From contig JAWKNK010000006.1 of the NCBI GenBank assembly GCA_041391745.1, positions 107,367-171,366 on the forward strand: a stretch of DNA of 64,000 nucleotides, given 5' to 3'. Made by a program: the position numbers and the translations under genes. Of this stretch, positions 1-9,304 are shown in pieces (position 1 is the first letter of the stretch; every line of letters starts with the position of its first letter). The notes beneath the pieces were generated by a model. The model ran no database searches. It had not been told where the DNA came from and saw only the letters and a list, made by a program, of their open reading frames with translations. Origin of the DNA: JAIXWP01 sp041391745. Its GTDB lineage: Bacteria > Bacteroidota > Bacteroidia > Flavobacteriales_D > Sanyastnellaceae.

Positions 1-984
1 TTTCAAATTTTCAAGAAGGGCCTTGGTTATTTTTTTATCTAAATCCGCTGGTTGCAAGGGCAGCAAGTCAATGGAGATAGAAAGGCTCAGATCCTTGGTG
101 TTCTTCTTTACATCTTCCACCAAAAATGAGACGAACCCTTGATTGTCCGTGAGCTGCACGCGAGGCTTCATATATTTATCTTTAGGGAAAGAATAAATCG
201 TGGTAATTCCTGAAACCCCTTTTCCTGAATATGCTATTTCATAGTTCGAGTTGGCCTTATAGCTGTTTTCTGCTGAAAGCACAATCTTTGGAGCGGGTAC
301 ATTAATTTGAAGTCCTGAGGCGATGCGCTGCAAGCTGCTGTACAAATTATTATCTAGGAATACTTTTCCACCTTCGGTTTGGTATTCATTTGTTTCATTC
401 CAATAATCTTGAATTGCAAAAAGTCCTCTTAGATAAAGGTCAATTGACGCACTCACATTACTATTTTGTTCAGCATCCAATCCCTTTAAATAAAAATCAT
501 AGGCGCTATCTTGAGCCTTTGATTTTTTAATGGCTTTGTTCTGCTGATATTGTGATTTATTCAGGCGGTAATAAATCCAATATTCGTTTTCATTTTCCCA
601 AATACCAGCTACTTCATAATCTTCAATCTTCTCGTCTGTTGAAGTGGTGATGTTGGAAATGAATTCTTCACTGAAATTTTTGTTGACTTCAAGTGTATTT
701 AGAAATGTGGTTCCTTGAACGCGCACACTAATTTCAGAAGCTAGATCATTCAATGCATTTTTCTTAGCTGCATTTTGGTAGTCGAGTGGCTGAGCTTTTT
801 TATTCGCTGTACCTACACCAATGTAATACGCTGATGAAAATGGACGCTGATCTACCCAACCGGGTTTGGGTGCAACTTCGGCAACATCTGTCTTCCCTTT
901 TGAAACACTTTTATCTCCGCAAGAAGATAAAAGTGCCATCAAAAGAAAAAATATTGAAGTAATATGTAGAATACGATGAGTCAT
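1..984 (-). CDS. LPP20-family lipoprotein, C-terminus beyond window
   Basis: An open frame on the minus strand starts at ATG 984-982 and runs off the left edge without a stop, so the C-terminus is missing. The N-terminus is a lipoprotein signal (hydrophobic stretch, then LLSSC at about residues 18-22). It is followed by WVDQRPFSSAYYIGVG and a segment rich in KKNALNDLASEISV, the pattern of LPP20-type lipoproteins in which a small alpha/beta domain follows the lipid anchor. Its ATG overlaps the TAA of the CsgG-family gene upstream (TAATG), so the two are probably co-translated. LPP20 and CsgG-like proteins are often neighbours in Bacteroidetes, and an envelope role is likely. The exact function is unknown. 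Confidence 0.75.
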   Translation of the reverse strand, partial: MTHRILHITSIFFLLMALLSSCGDKSVSKGKTDVAEVAPKPGWVDQRPFSSAYYIGVGTANKKAQPLDYQNAAKKNALNDLASEISVRVQGTTFLNTLEVNKNFSEEFISNITTSTDEKIEDYEVAGIWENENEYWIYYRLNKSQYQQNKAIKKSKAQDSAYDFYLKGLDAEQNSNVSASIDLYLRGLFAIQDYWNETNEYQTEGGKVFLDNNLYSSLQRIASGLQINVPAPKIVLSAENSYKANSNYEIAYSGKGVSGITTIYSFPKDKYMKPRVQLTDNQGFVSFLVEDVKKNTKDLSLSISIDLLPLQPADLDKKITKALLENLK

Positions 985-2351
985 TATTGTACAATCTTTA
1001 AAACTTCCTTCTGAATCTGCGATGACATTTGGTTGGTCACTACATTAAATAATTCGTTAGAAAGCTCTGATGTTGGTTTCAATTCTCTACGCGCCGACAT
1101 CAAATTTTGAACGTATCTTCTATCTTGTTGATTGAAATTTACCACGTTGCCATTCGCCGGATACAGATCATTCACGTTTCCAGAATAGCTGCCATAGTTC
1201 ACTTCGTCAATCACAGACTTTTCTATGATTTCTGTTTTAATTAATTCACCTGTTGAAAGGTTGATCAATTTGTACTGAAAGCTCACAGATACTGTGTTGG
1301 TATTAGAGTATGTATTGTAAGTAACGGGCTTGTACTTTGTGTCAAAATATACTTTACCGTCTTCCTTGTCCACACGCTTTACTTTATAAGCCTCATAGCC
1401 ATTGTTTTGTTGTGAACGAAGTTGACCTGTCTTTGTATTGTAGCTCAATACAGTTCCAGTGAGGATGGCTTGAGCTCCTACCAATTGGCCTACAGAAACA
1501 GCAGTAGCATCATCGACAACACCGCTCAATTGTAGTTTTTGTTCTTGTAAAATGGCTTGCATGTGTTCGCGATCCACTATTCTCAAGAAAGGATCATTGA
1601 TAGAAGTGAGAGCATCCAAAGTGTATGCTGAAACTTTCGCGTCTAAACCATTTTGTCCACTTGCATTTTCAAAAGGTAAAAGAGCAATAGTGTATCTGCC
1701 CTTATCTAGGCATTGATTTTTCAAGGATTTAGCGTCTTTATAATCAGCTTTTCTTGAAATCACTTGATCAAACTTGCTATAAGCTTCACGGTAATGGGCA
1801 TCATTCATAGCTCTTACTCCTGCAGAGTACAGCGGTTCCATGAAAGCAATATCGGCTAAGTCTTTTGTATCCTTAAAGTTTGGATCCAATTTTTTAATTT
1901 CATCAAATCGCACATTTGCCTCGTTGAACTTTTCTTCTTCCAGCAAAGTGGTTCCTTCTTCATAAAGCTGAGACAAGTAGGTGTCTTTGATATCAGAGTA
2001 ATCCTTAATATAAAACTCAGCGATGTCAAGGTTTACACCAACGCCTTCAATTTTCTTTTTGTAATCACGCGCTTTGTGGTAGGCATAAACGGCATCTTTG
2101 GGTGTGCCGAAATTTCTCTCTCTAGCAAATTCGTTGAGCATTTGGTTGAGCACCAATTGCCCGTTCTTTTTCATGCCAATTTGTGCATCGAGGTTAGTTC
2201 TTTTTTTGACCAGAGCAGTATAGTAGCTGTTGGCTGCTTCTACTGAGAGCCCTGCAGCATCTTGCTTGACAGCCATCTTGGTAAAGTACTTGCTTCCATG
2301 ACATGCCAACAAGAAGATACTTAAGCTAAATATGAGTAGAAAATTTTTCAT
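984..2351 (-). CDS. CsgG-family outer-membrane lipoprotein
   Basis: This is a 455-residue lipoprotein with signal MKNFLLIFSLSIFLLAC. Residues about 25-215 are helical and TPR-like (repeated EEEKFNEANVRFDEI and HYREAYSKFDQVI units). Residues about 220-310 carry the CsgG signature: IALLPFENASG, IVDREHMQAILQEQ and VGAQAILTGTV. CsgG domains form curli-type export pores or act as periplasmic assembly lipoproteins, and the Bacteroidetes members with an N-terminal TPR part are not well characterised. The gene is co-transcribed with the downstream LPP20-like gene (1-nt overlap). No curlin genes are nearby, so curli secretion is not implied. Confidence 0.8.
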   Translation of the reverse strand: MKNFLLIFSLSIFLLACHGSKYFTKMAVKQDAAGLSVEAANSYYTALVKKRTNLDAQIGMKKNGQLVLNQMLNEFARERNFGTPKDAVYAYHKARDYKKKIEGVGVNLDIAEFYIKDYSDIKDTYLSQLYEEGTTLLEEEKFNEANVRFDEIKKLDPNFKDTKDLADIAFMEPLYSAGVRAMNDAHYREAYSKFDQVISRKADYKDAKSLKNQCLDKGRYTIALLPFENASGQNGLDAKVSAYTLDALTSINDPFLRIVDREHMQAILQEQKLQLSGVVDDATAVSVGQLVGAQAILTGTVLSYNTKTGQLRSQQNNGYEAYKVKRVDKEDGKVYFDTKYKPVTYNTYSNTNTVSVSFQYKLINLSTGELIKTEIIEKSVIDEVNYGSYSGNVNDLYPANGNVVNFNQQDRRYVQNLMSARRELKPTSELSNELFNVVTNQMSSQIQKEVLKIVQ

Positions 2352-2443
2352 GGTATCCTTATTTGTTGGTGAGAGAGTATGAATAAAAATCGGTCATTGG
2401 TCTCAATTTATGATACCAATGACCGAAAAAGTAGTATCACAAA

Positions 2444-3490
2444 TTATTTAGATTCTAGATATTCATTCAGCTCATCTACAGTAGATGAAAAGCTGAAAGC
2501 ATCGTTGATCTTGTAGTAGTTTCCTTTGTCTGTGCAATAGTCGTATGCGTACTTTGCGAATTCTAATTTTGTTTCTTCGAAGCCGAAAACGCCCATTACT
2601 TGTACGATTTGATCTGAAGACATACAATTAGCTTTTACGATTTGCTTTGCCATTGTGAGTCTTGTATCATCGAACCCTTTGTCGGCAATGCTCTTTTTAG
2701 CACTTGTAAAAGATGTAGCATCCATTGGGCGAGAGCATCCTACCGGCTTGTCATTTCTTACCACGATCTCCTCGCGTGGAGTAGGCTGACTAGGGACATT
2801 TGTAGTTGTAGTAGTACTTTGTGTTGTAGTTGTTTTAGTAACTACTGTTTCCTCCACCACCATGTCTGAATCCATGCCTTCAACGTTCATGTTGATGCCC
2901 ATGTTCAGTCCACCTACATTCATGTTTACGTTAACCTTTTCACCACTGCCTGGCTTGCCAGTTGTAGTTGTTGTCGTAGTTGTTGTAGTCGAAGTGCCAC
3001 CAGGAACATTCGTCGTTGTAGTTGTTGAACCTGGCGTAGCAGTAGCATTGATGTTAATGTTTGTAGCTGGCACTGTTTCTTCCACTTCCTCTTCGATGGC
3101 GTAGTCTACTACTTTCACATCAGTAGAACTTGCTGGTGTACTTGCAGTTGAACCACCGATTTCAGAATCTGATTGGTAGCGAAGAACGTATTCACCTTTT
3201 TTATTTTGTTTTACCACATAGGTTACTTCGCGTCCTTTTTGAACCATGAAGTTTTTGTTGGTGAAATCTGGTAGCGACGCATCTTCGAAATCGATACGTG
3301 CTTGGTAGTACTCGCTTGTAAGTCCAGTAACTTTAACATTCGCCATTGGAGTATCGTTCTTTTTCTCTCCGTTGAGAATGAGGGTGAACTTATCTCCATT
3401 CTCAGAAAAAACAACAGCGTTTGCCGTTTGCGCAATGCTCGCAGAGGTTAATCCAAAGAAGATTGCAATAATTGTAAAGATCTGTTTCAT
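2444..3490 (-). CDS. Exported DUF4476-domain protein with Thr-rich linker
   Basis: 348 residues with a Sec signal peptide (MKQIFTIIAIFFGLTSASIAQ). Residues about 22-110 form a beta-rich N-terminal domain. The middle (about 115-245) is low complexity, with threonine runs and repeats of TTTTTNVPGG type. The C-terminal about 95 residues match DUF4476 (CSRPMDATSF, then ...IVQVMGVFGFEETKLEFAKYAYDYC). DUF4476 proteins are typical exported proteins of Bacteroidetes with no known function. The gene stands alone: about 90 bp separates it from the CsgG-family gene, and the next gene upstream is divergent. The repetitive linker (roughly 2820-3060) can vary in length and may be a spacer or glycosylation region. 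Confidence 0.75.
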   Translation of the reverse strand: MKQIFTIIAIFFGLTSASIAQTANAVVFSENGDKFTLILNGEKKNDTPMANVKVTGLTSEYYQARIDFEDASLPDFTNKNFMVQKGREVTYVVKQNKKGEYVLRYQSDSEIGGSTASTPASSTDVKVVDYAIEEEVEETVPATNININATATPGSTTTTTNVPGGTSTTTTTTTTTTGKPGSGEKVNVNMNVGGLNMGINMNVEGMDSDMVVEETVVTKTTTTQSTTTTTNVPSQPTPREEIVVRNDKPVGCSRPMDATSFTSAKKSIADKGFDDTRLTMAKQIVKANCMSSDQIVQVMGVFGFEETKLEFAKYAYDYCTDKGNYYKINDAFSFSSTVDELNEYLESK

Positions 3491-3625
3491 CGGTTTGATT
3501 TTAGCGGTTAAAATTAATTGTTCGACGGCATATAGGCTAAGGTTGTGCCAAAAAAATTAAATCGAAAGTTATTTCTCTATTTTTACCGCCCGAAAAGATA
3601 GATTTGTTGAAACAATAGCTTCATT

Positions 3626-4948
3626 ATGAAAGTGATATTAATTATCGGGGCGGGAAGGAGCAGTGCCAGTCTAATTAGGTACTTGTTGAAAGAGTCTGAA
3701 ACCTCCGGTTGGAAGATTAGAGTTGGGGATCTTGATTTGCAACTTGCTGAAAATAAGGTTAATAATCATTCAAATGGGCAGGCCTTTAAAATAGACTTGT
3801 CGGATGATGTGAGTATGAATAGGGAAGTAGAAGGCGCAGATTTGGTGATTTCTATGCTTCCAGCTACCATGCACATGAAGGTGATAAAGCTTTGTTTGAA
3901 GTATAAAAAGTCCATTTTAACTCCAAGTTATATTCCTCAAGAATTGTGGGATTTGGATACCGAAGCCAAAAATGCGGGTATCGCCATTTTGGGTGAAATG
4001 GGAGCTGACCCCGGAATCGATCACATGTCTGCAATGCGCATTGTACATGAGATTCAGGGTAAAGGCGGGGAAATTACCTCATTCAAAAGCTATACGGGAG
4101 GGTTGATAGCTCCAGAGTCCGATGATAATCCATGGAATTATAAAGTGACATGGAATCCAAGGAATATTGTATTAGCCGGAGCTGGAGCAACAGCGAAGTT
4201 TAGAGAAAATGGCCTTTTAAAGTACATTCCATATACAAGGCTTTTCGAAGACATTGAAACGATTGAAGTAGGGGATGCAGGTAAGTTCGACGGATATGCC
4301 AACCGAGATTCCCTAGGTTACAAGAAAGCTTATGGAATGGAAAATGTAAAAACTCTACTTCGAGGTACACTCAGAAAAGAAGGTTTTTGCGCAGCATGGG
4401 GAGCTCTCGTGAAAATTGGACTTACCGATGATGGATTCATGCTGGAGGATCCCGCTAATACATCATGGAAAGATTTGACAGCTTCCTTTCTTCCAAGGGT
4501 TCATGCAAATATTGAAATGGAGCTTCAGCGTCGATTCTCATTTTCTGATGAAGTCATGACCAAACTTAAATGGTTGGGTATTTTTGAGGAGGAGTCTATC
4601 GGTATTAACCAAGGATCTCCAGCTGTTGCTTTGCAGGCTTTGATTGAAAAAAAGCTGAAGTTGGATGATGGAGATAAAGATATGATTGTAATGAATCACG
4701 ACTTTGAATATCTTTTGGAAGGAAAATCTCACAAGTTACAATCTTCAATGGTGTGCATTGGTGATGATACAACTTATACAGCTATGGCCAAAACAGTTGG
4801 GATGCCTATTGCTATTGCGGCTAAATTAATGTTGAATGGAGCGTTGAAGATGAGTGGTGTACACTTGCCAATTTTGCCTGAGATATATAATCCTGTTCTT
4901 AACGAATTGGAGTTATATGGAGTACATTTCAATGAAAAAGTAGAATGA
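3626..4948 (+). CDS. Saccharopine dehydrogenase family protein (lysine metabolism)
   Basis: 440 residues. An N-terminal Rossmann fold (VILIIGAGRSSASLI, residues 3-17) is followed by DLVISMLPATMHMKVIKLC, GEMGADPGIDHMSAM and the long C-terminal saccharopine-type domain (SFKSYTGGLIAPESDDNPWNYK). The length and motifs fit the saccharopine dehydrogenase (glutamate-forming)/LYS9 family, which interconverts saccharopine and alpha-aminoadipate semialdehyde plus glutamate. In Bacteroidetes it acts in lysine degradation. The stop overlaps the next ATG (ATGA), so it is coupled with the downstream exported protein. No lysine-ketoglutarate reductase partner is in the window. Confidence 0.85.
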   Translation: MKVILIIGAGRSSASLIRYLLKESETSGWKIRVGDLDLQLAENKVNNHSNGQAFKIDLSDDVSMNREVEGADLVISMLPATMHMKVIKLCLKYKKSILTPSYIPQELWDLDTEAKNAGIAILGEMGADPGIDHMSAMRIVHEIQGKGGEITSFKSYTGGLIAPESDDNPWNYKVTWNPRNIVLAGAGATAKFRENGLLKYIPYTRLFEDIETIEVGDAGKFDGYANRDSLGYKKAYGMENVKTLLRGTLRKEGFCAAWGALVKIGLTDDGFMLEDPANTSWKDLTASFLPRVHANIEMELQRRFSFSDEVMTKLKWLGIFEEESIGINQGSPAVALQALIEKKLKLDDGDKDMIVMNHDFEYLLEGKSHKLQSSMVCIGDDTTYTAMAKTVGMPIAIAAKLMLNGALKMSGVHLPILPEIYNPVLNELELYGVHFNEKVE

Positions 4949-5457
4949 ATATGATCAAGTTCTTCATAACGTCAGCACTGATTGTTGCGGTTTCTTTGCT
5001 TCAAGCACAGACACCAGAAATACCTGCTGAGTATGAATGGACAGTGGCTGAGGATTATAGAAAGGCAGAATCTCACATAGAAAAGTGTTTGAAATGGCTT
5101 TGTGTAACACCACTTGGAGAACATGTCGCACTTCGCAGCGAAACAAATGCTTATGTGTTGACATGGCTTTCGGGCACGCCTGACTATGCCATTGATGTGC
5201 CTAGTTATTATGTTCAATTAATTGGTGAAAATAAGGAGCTGCTGTATAGTTACATCCATGGAGCGGCTTATTACTTGATGAATCACATAACCGCTAAGAA
5301 TCCAGATAAGATTGACTTGGAAGCTTGTAAAGTGGTTTGTGAACTCATGCTTAGTAGCGAAAAATTTAGCAAAGACAGAACCTTCAAATCAATGTTGAAA
5401 GCTTACAAGAAAGGTAAGCTTGAAGCTTTTGTGAAAGAACAAAAAGCGGGTAAATAG
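4945..5457 (+). CDS. Small exported protein of unknown function
   Basis: 170 residues with a Sec signal peptide (hydrophobic residues 4-20, cleavage probably after LLQAQ). The mature part is about 150 residues, mostly helical, with conserved-looking segments YRKAESHIEKCLKWL, YVLTWLSGTPDYAID and a Lys-rich tail. I do not recognise the family with certainty; similar proteins with a C-terminal helical repeat are common in Flavobacteriales. The start overlaps the stop of the saccharopine dehydrogenase gene by 4 nt. IspH follows 12 nt after the stop, so the three genes are probably one transcript. Confidence 0.7.
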   Translation: MNMIKFFITSALIVAVSLLQAQTPEIPAEYEWTVAEDYRKAESHIEKCLKWLCVTPLGEHVALRSETNAYVLTWLSGTPDYAIDVPSYYVQLIGENKELLYSYIHGAAYYLMNHITAKNPDKIDLEACKVVCELMLSSEKFSKDRTFKSMLKAYKKGKLEAFVKEQKAGK

Positions 5458-5469
5458 ACTTTTAGTGAT

Positions 5470-6684
5470 ATGAAGAAGTTTGATATTCCATCAGAATTTA
5501 GGTCAACTATCATTGGAAGTTTAAAGAATTTCCGAAAAACCAAGGATCCTAGGAAGCAAAATTTTGAGCCAAGTGAAATTTCATTTGGTAAAATCACATT
5601 TGTAATTCCTCGCCACTTTGGATTCTGTTATGGAGTAGAAAACGCCATCGAAATTTCTTACAAAGCCATAAAGGAAAATCCTGGAAAGAGAATTTTTTTA
5701 CTCAGTCAAATGATTCACAACCCTGCTGTGAATGAAGATTTGCAATCGCACGGGATTGATTTCATTATGGATACAGAAGGACAGCAATTGATTGAGTGGA
5801 ATGAGGTGAAAGCAGAAGATGTGGTGATTATTCCTGCCTTTGGTACAACCATAGAAATTGAAAATTTATTGAAAGAAAAAGGTGTTGAAACGCAACGTTA
5901 CAATACCACTTGTCCTTTTGTAGAAAAGGTTTGGAAGCGATCAGCGGAGATTGGAAAAAATGGATACACGAACATCATCCATGGGAAGTACAAGCACGAA
6001 GAAACGCGTGCTACTTTTTCTCACAGTAATGAAAACTCTCCTTCGTTGATTATTCGCGACATGAAGGAAGCTGAGGTGTTGGCTGATTTTATAACACAAA
6101 AAAGGACTCAAGAAGATTTTGAAACTGCATTCGCGGGAAAATATTCGAAAGGATTTGATGCCAAGAAAGATTTATCCAAAATAGGTGTGGTGAATCAAAC
6201 TACCATGCTGGCCACCGAAACACAAGAAATTGCAGATTATTTGAAAAAAGTAATTGAAGGTTTTGCAGGTGAGGGGGCGTTTGCGGATACGAGAGACACG
6301 CTTTGTTATGCCACAAACGATAATCAGCAAGCTACGCTTGCTGTTTTGGACTCGGGTGCCGATTTGGCCATAGTTGTAGGGGGCTACAATAGTTCTAATA
6401 CCTCACAGCTTGCTACTATTTTGTCAGAAAAAATGCCGGTTTATTTTATCAAAGATGAAAGTGAAATTTTATCTGAAAATCAAATAAATCATTTCATCTA
6501 TAAAGATCAGGCTTTGGTAACAGCAAACGCCTGGCTTCCAGCTAAGGAAAATGTGAAAATCGTAGTAACGAGCGGTGCTTCTTGCCCTGATACAGTGGTA
6601 GAAGAGGTGCTTCGCAAAGTGCTGGCAGTATCAGGAGTGGATGCCGATATTCAAGCGGTACTAGAAGGTTATATTCAAGAATAA
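5470..6684 (+). CDS. ispH: 4-hydroxy-3-methylbut-2-enyl diphosphate reductase
   Basis: 404 residues. It performs the last step of the MEP pathway, reducing HMBPP to IPP and DMAPP with a [4Fe-4S] cluster. The three cluster cysteines are visible: FGFCYGVENA (near residue 54), TTCPFVEKVWK, and SGASCPDTVVEEV near the C-terminus. The protein is longer than the roughly 310-residue proteobacterial enzyme. It has an N-terminal extension and an insertion (about residues 185-235) typical of the Bacteroidetes form. It supplies isoprenoid precursors to the carotenoid operon at 11.3-15.9 kb, which contains the IPP isomerase. Confidence 0.93.
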   Translation: MKKFDIPSEFRSTIIGSLKNFRKTKDPRKQNFEPSEISFGKITFVIPRHFGFCYGVENAIEISYKAIKENPGKRIFLLSQMIHNPAVNEDLQSHGIDFIMDTEGQQLIEWNEVKAEDVVIIPAFGTTIEIENLLKEKGVETQRYNTTCPFVEKVWKRSAEIGKNGYTNIIHGKYKHEETRATFSHSNENSPSLIIRDMKEAEVLADFITQKRTQEDFETAFAGKYSKGFDAKKDLSKIGVVNQTTMLATETQEIADYLKKVIEGFAGEGAFADTRDTLCYATNDNQQATLAVLDSGADLAIVVGGYNSSNTSQLATILSEKMPVYFIKDESEILSENQINHFIYKDQALVTANAWLPAKENVKIVVTSGASCPDTVVEEVLRKVLAVSGVDADIQAVLEGYIQE

Positions 6685-6703
6685 GTATTCGGTTTTTCAT
6701 TTG

Positions 6704-6711
6704 TACCTTTG
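6704..6711 (+). promoter_or_regulatory. Bacteroidetes -7 element before mutL
   Basis: TACCTTTG matches the Bacteroidetes -7 consensus TAnnTTTG, 26 bp before the mutL ATG. No TTG is found at the ideal 19-bp distance upstream, so this is a partial promoter call. Confidence 0.45.
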
Positions 6712-6736
6712 ACTGCCCGAAATACAAGGGCATTGT

Positions 6737-8560
6737 ATGTCAGATATTATTCAATTATTACCAGAAAATGTAGCCAACCAAATTGCGGCAGGGGAAGTTG
6801 TTCAACGACCCGCTTCTGCGATTAAAGAGATGGTTGAAAATTCAATCGACGCGGAAGCAAAGTCGATCCATATTGTGGTGAAGGATGCTGGTAAAACATT
6901 GATTCAAGTCATTGATAATGGCAAGGGAATGAGCGCTCAGGATGCTCGAATGTGTTTCGAACGTCACGCGACTTCAAAACTCAAAACTTCCGAAGATCTT
7001 TTTAATATCGTAACCAAAGGGTTTCGAGGTGAAGCTTTGGCGAGTATCGCTGCGATAGCACAAGTGGAAATGAAAACCAGAGAGCGCGGCCAAGATTTGG
7101 GTACAAGAATAGAGATTGAGGGTTCAAAGTTTTTGCAAAGTGAACCTTGCTCTTGTCCGGAAGGGACAAATCTTGCTATCAAGAATTTATTTTTTAATGT
7201 TCCTGCACGTCGCTACTTTTTGAAAAGTGATGCGATAGAGTTTAAGCATATCATCGAGGAGATTCAGCGTGTTGCTTTGACACACCCAGATATTGAATTT
7301 AAGTTGACGCATAATGGGGGAGAAGTTTTCAATTATCCCAAAGCTACATTGCGTCAGCGCATCGTTCACGTTTTTGGAAATAAGTACAATGAAAAATTAG
7401 TTCCAGTAGAGGAACATACGGATATAGTCAACGTTAGTGGCTACGTTGGAAAGCCGGATGCATCCAAAAAAACGAGAGGAGAGCAATATATCTTTGTAAA
7501 TAATCGATTCATCAAGAATTCGTATTTGAATCATGCGATTGTTGGTGCTTTTGATCAACTATTGCCGGACGGACATTTTCCTCTTTACTTAGTTTATCTA
7601 GATATTGATCCAGCACAAATCGATATCAATATTCATCCGACAAAAACAGAAATAAAATTTCAGGATGAAAGAGCTATCTATGCGATTCTTCACGCAGCTG
7701 TGAAACGTGCGTTGGGACGACATAACATTTCTCCCACACTAGATTTTAATCAAGAGACGGCAATAGCAATCGATCCAATTCGAGCGGACAAGCCAATAGT
7801 GGAGCCTAAAATCGACCTGAACCCGAATTATAATCCTTTTGAATCGACACGTCCGAAGCGCGAGTCGTTGGCTCAAGGATGGTTCGATAATAAGCAAGAG
7901 TCGCGAAAGGGATGGCAAGAGCTTCTTGAAATATCACGCATGGTAAATGATGATATTGAAACGGAAGTTACTCCTGAAAAACTTTTCGACCTGGATGAAG
8001 ATTTTTATCCTATTCAGTGGAACAGGAGGTATATCGTAGTGCCCGGCGAGGCGGAAATGCTCATGGTGGATCAACAACGCGCTCACCGCCGAATTTTATT
8101 TGAAAGATATTTTCAAGCTATTGAAAAAAGGTCAGGGTCTATTCAGCAATTACTTTTTCCGGAAGTAATCGAATTAAGCGATACTGATTTTCATTTGATG
8201 CAAGAAATTATTGACGATGTGCGCGCCTTGGGATTTGACATTGAGGAGTTCGGAAGTCGCGCCTATCAGGTGCTTGGAATTCCTTCGGATGCAAATGTGA
8301 GCGACGCTGAGAAGCTGATGCAAGAGTTTTTGGAAAATTTAAAAAATGAACAGATAAATCTTGGATTAACTTCGAAGCAGAAACTAGCTTGGGCAATGGC
8401 TGAGAGCACTTCCATTAAGTATGGTCAGATGCTGACCTTACCTGAGCTGAAGGATTTGGTGCAGCGATTGATGGCTTGCAACCAGCCTCAATACGCTCAA
8501 GGAAATAAAGTAGTTTATATTCGAGTTACAACTGATCAAATAGATCAACAATTCAAATAG
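6737..8560 (+). CDS. mutL: DNA mismatch repair protein MutL
   Basis: 607 residues. The N-terminal GHKL ATPase motifs are complete: EMVENSIDAEA, DNGKGM, RHATSKL and GFRGEAL. The transducer domain shows FVNNRFIKN and NIHPTKTEIKF. The C-terminal dimerisation domain contains a variant of the endonuclease motif DQHA(X)2E(X)4E, reading DQQRAHRRILFERY, and ends ACNQPQYAQGN where CPHGRP would be expected. Bacteroidetes MutLs commonly diverge here, so nicking activity is uncertain. MutL couples MutS mismatch recognition to repair. The rhomboid gene follows after 1 nt, so readthrough is likely. Confidence 0.93.
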   Translation: MSDIIQLLPENVANQIAAGEVVQRPASAIKEMVENSIDAEAKSIHIVVKDAGKTLIQVIDNGKGMSAQDARMCFERHATSKLKTSEDLFNIVTKGFRGEALASIAAIAQVEMKTRERGQDLGTRIEIEGSKFLQSEPCSCPEGTNLAIKNLFFNVPARRYFLKSDAIEFKHIIEEIQRVALTHPDIEFKLTHNGGEVFNYPKATLRQRIVHVFGNKYNEKLVPVEEHTDIVNVSGYVGKPDASKKTRGEQYIFVNNRFIKNSYLNHAIVGAFDQLLPDGHFPLYLVYLDIDPAQIDINIHPTKTEIKFQDERAIYAILHAAVKRALGRHNISPTLDFNQETAIAIDPIRADKPIVEPKIDLNPNYNPFESTRPKRESLAQGWFDNKQESRKGWQELLEISRMVNDDIETEVTPEKLFDLDEDFYPIQWNRRYIVVPGEAEMLMVDQQRAHRRILFERYFQAIEKRSGSIQQLLFPEVIELSDTDFHLMQEIIDDVRALGFDIEEFGSRAYQVLGIPSDANVSDAEKLMQEFLENLKNEQINLGLTSKQKLAWAMAESTSIKYGQMLTLPELKDLVQRLMACNQPQYAQGNKVVYIRVTTDQIDQQFK

Positions 8561-8561
8561 T

Positions 8562-9302
8562 ATGTTTAGTCAGATTACACCTGCAGTTAAAAATATTATC
8601 ATTCTCAATGTGCTTGTGTTTCTCGCAGCTGCGGTGATTCCAGGGCTTCAAGAGACGTTTACTGGTTATTATTTTCAAAGTCCCAATTTTAGACCGTGGC
8701 AAATTATTACCCACATGTTCACTCACGCGCCATTGCGTTCTGGAAATATTGGGCACATATTCTTTAACATGTATGCCTTGTTTTTATTCGGAAGCGCGCT
8801 GGAGAGATATTGGGGTGCGAAGAAGTTCTTAGTGTACTATTTGATATCTGGTCTGGGAGCGTTTTTTCTTCACGAAGCAATCAACTATTACACCATTCAC
8901 AACTTGATGTCGCAGCTTTCGGCTTCTGAAATTCAAGATGTTTTTGAAAATGGCTATTCTTATCTCACTCAAAATAGAAATTACACAAATCAAATTCAAG
9001 GGTCTTTAAATCTTGCGTTGAATATAGGTGTGGTTGGTGCGAGTGGCTGCGTATTTGGTGTATTGCTTGCTTTTGGTATGTTGTTCCCGAATACTCAATT
9101 GATGTTATTGTTTCCTCCAATACCATTGAAAGCGAAGTTTTTCGTAATGATTTATGGTGCGCTAGAATTGTACTTAGCTCTTCAAAATGCACCAGACGAT
9201 AATGTGGCTCACTTTGCCCACTTGGGAGGTATGATCTTCGGTTTTATTTTGCTTAAATATTGGCAAAAGCGTGATGGTACTTACTATAAGGATCGCATTT
9301 AA
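8562..9302 (+). CDS. Rhomboid family intramembrane serine protease
   Basis: 246 residues with six predicted membrane segments. Active-site features are visible: GASGCVFGVL (GxSG, serine nucleophile) and HFAHLGGMIFGF with the catalytic His. The early motif HMFTHAPLRSGNIGHIFFNMYALFLFG is the usual rhomboid loop-1/TM2 region with HxxxN-type residues. It cleaves transmembrane substrates within the membrane, and the substrate is unknown. It is packed between mutL (1-nt gap) and a second rhomboid gene (2-nt gap). Confidence 0.88.
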   Translation: MFSQITPAVKNIIILNVLVFLAAAVIPGLQETFTGYYFQSPNFRPWQIITHMFTHAPLRSGNIGHIFFNMYALFLFGSALERYWGAKKFLVYYLISGLGAFFLHEAINYYTIHNLMSQLSASEIQDVFENGYSYLTQNRNYTNQIQGSLNLALNIGVVGASGCVFGVLLAFGMLFPNTQLMLLFPPIPLKAKFFVMIYGALELYLALQNAPDDNVAHFAHLGGMIFGFILLKYWQKRDGTYYKDRI

Positions 9303-9304
9303 GC

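Noticed and set aside
2820..3060. Repetitive ACA/ACT-rich DNA inside the DUF4476 gene as a CRISPR or tandem-repeat array
   Set aside because: It is in-frame threonine-rich linker sequence with no spacers or regular repeat unit.
2862..3104. Plus-strand ORF rich in Val opposite the DUF4476 gene
   Set aside because: Antisense shadow of the Thr-rich linker. No start context or independent support.
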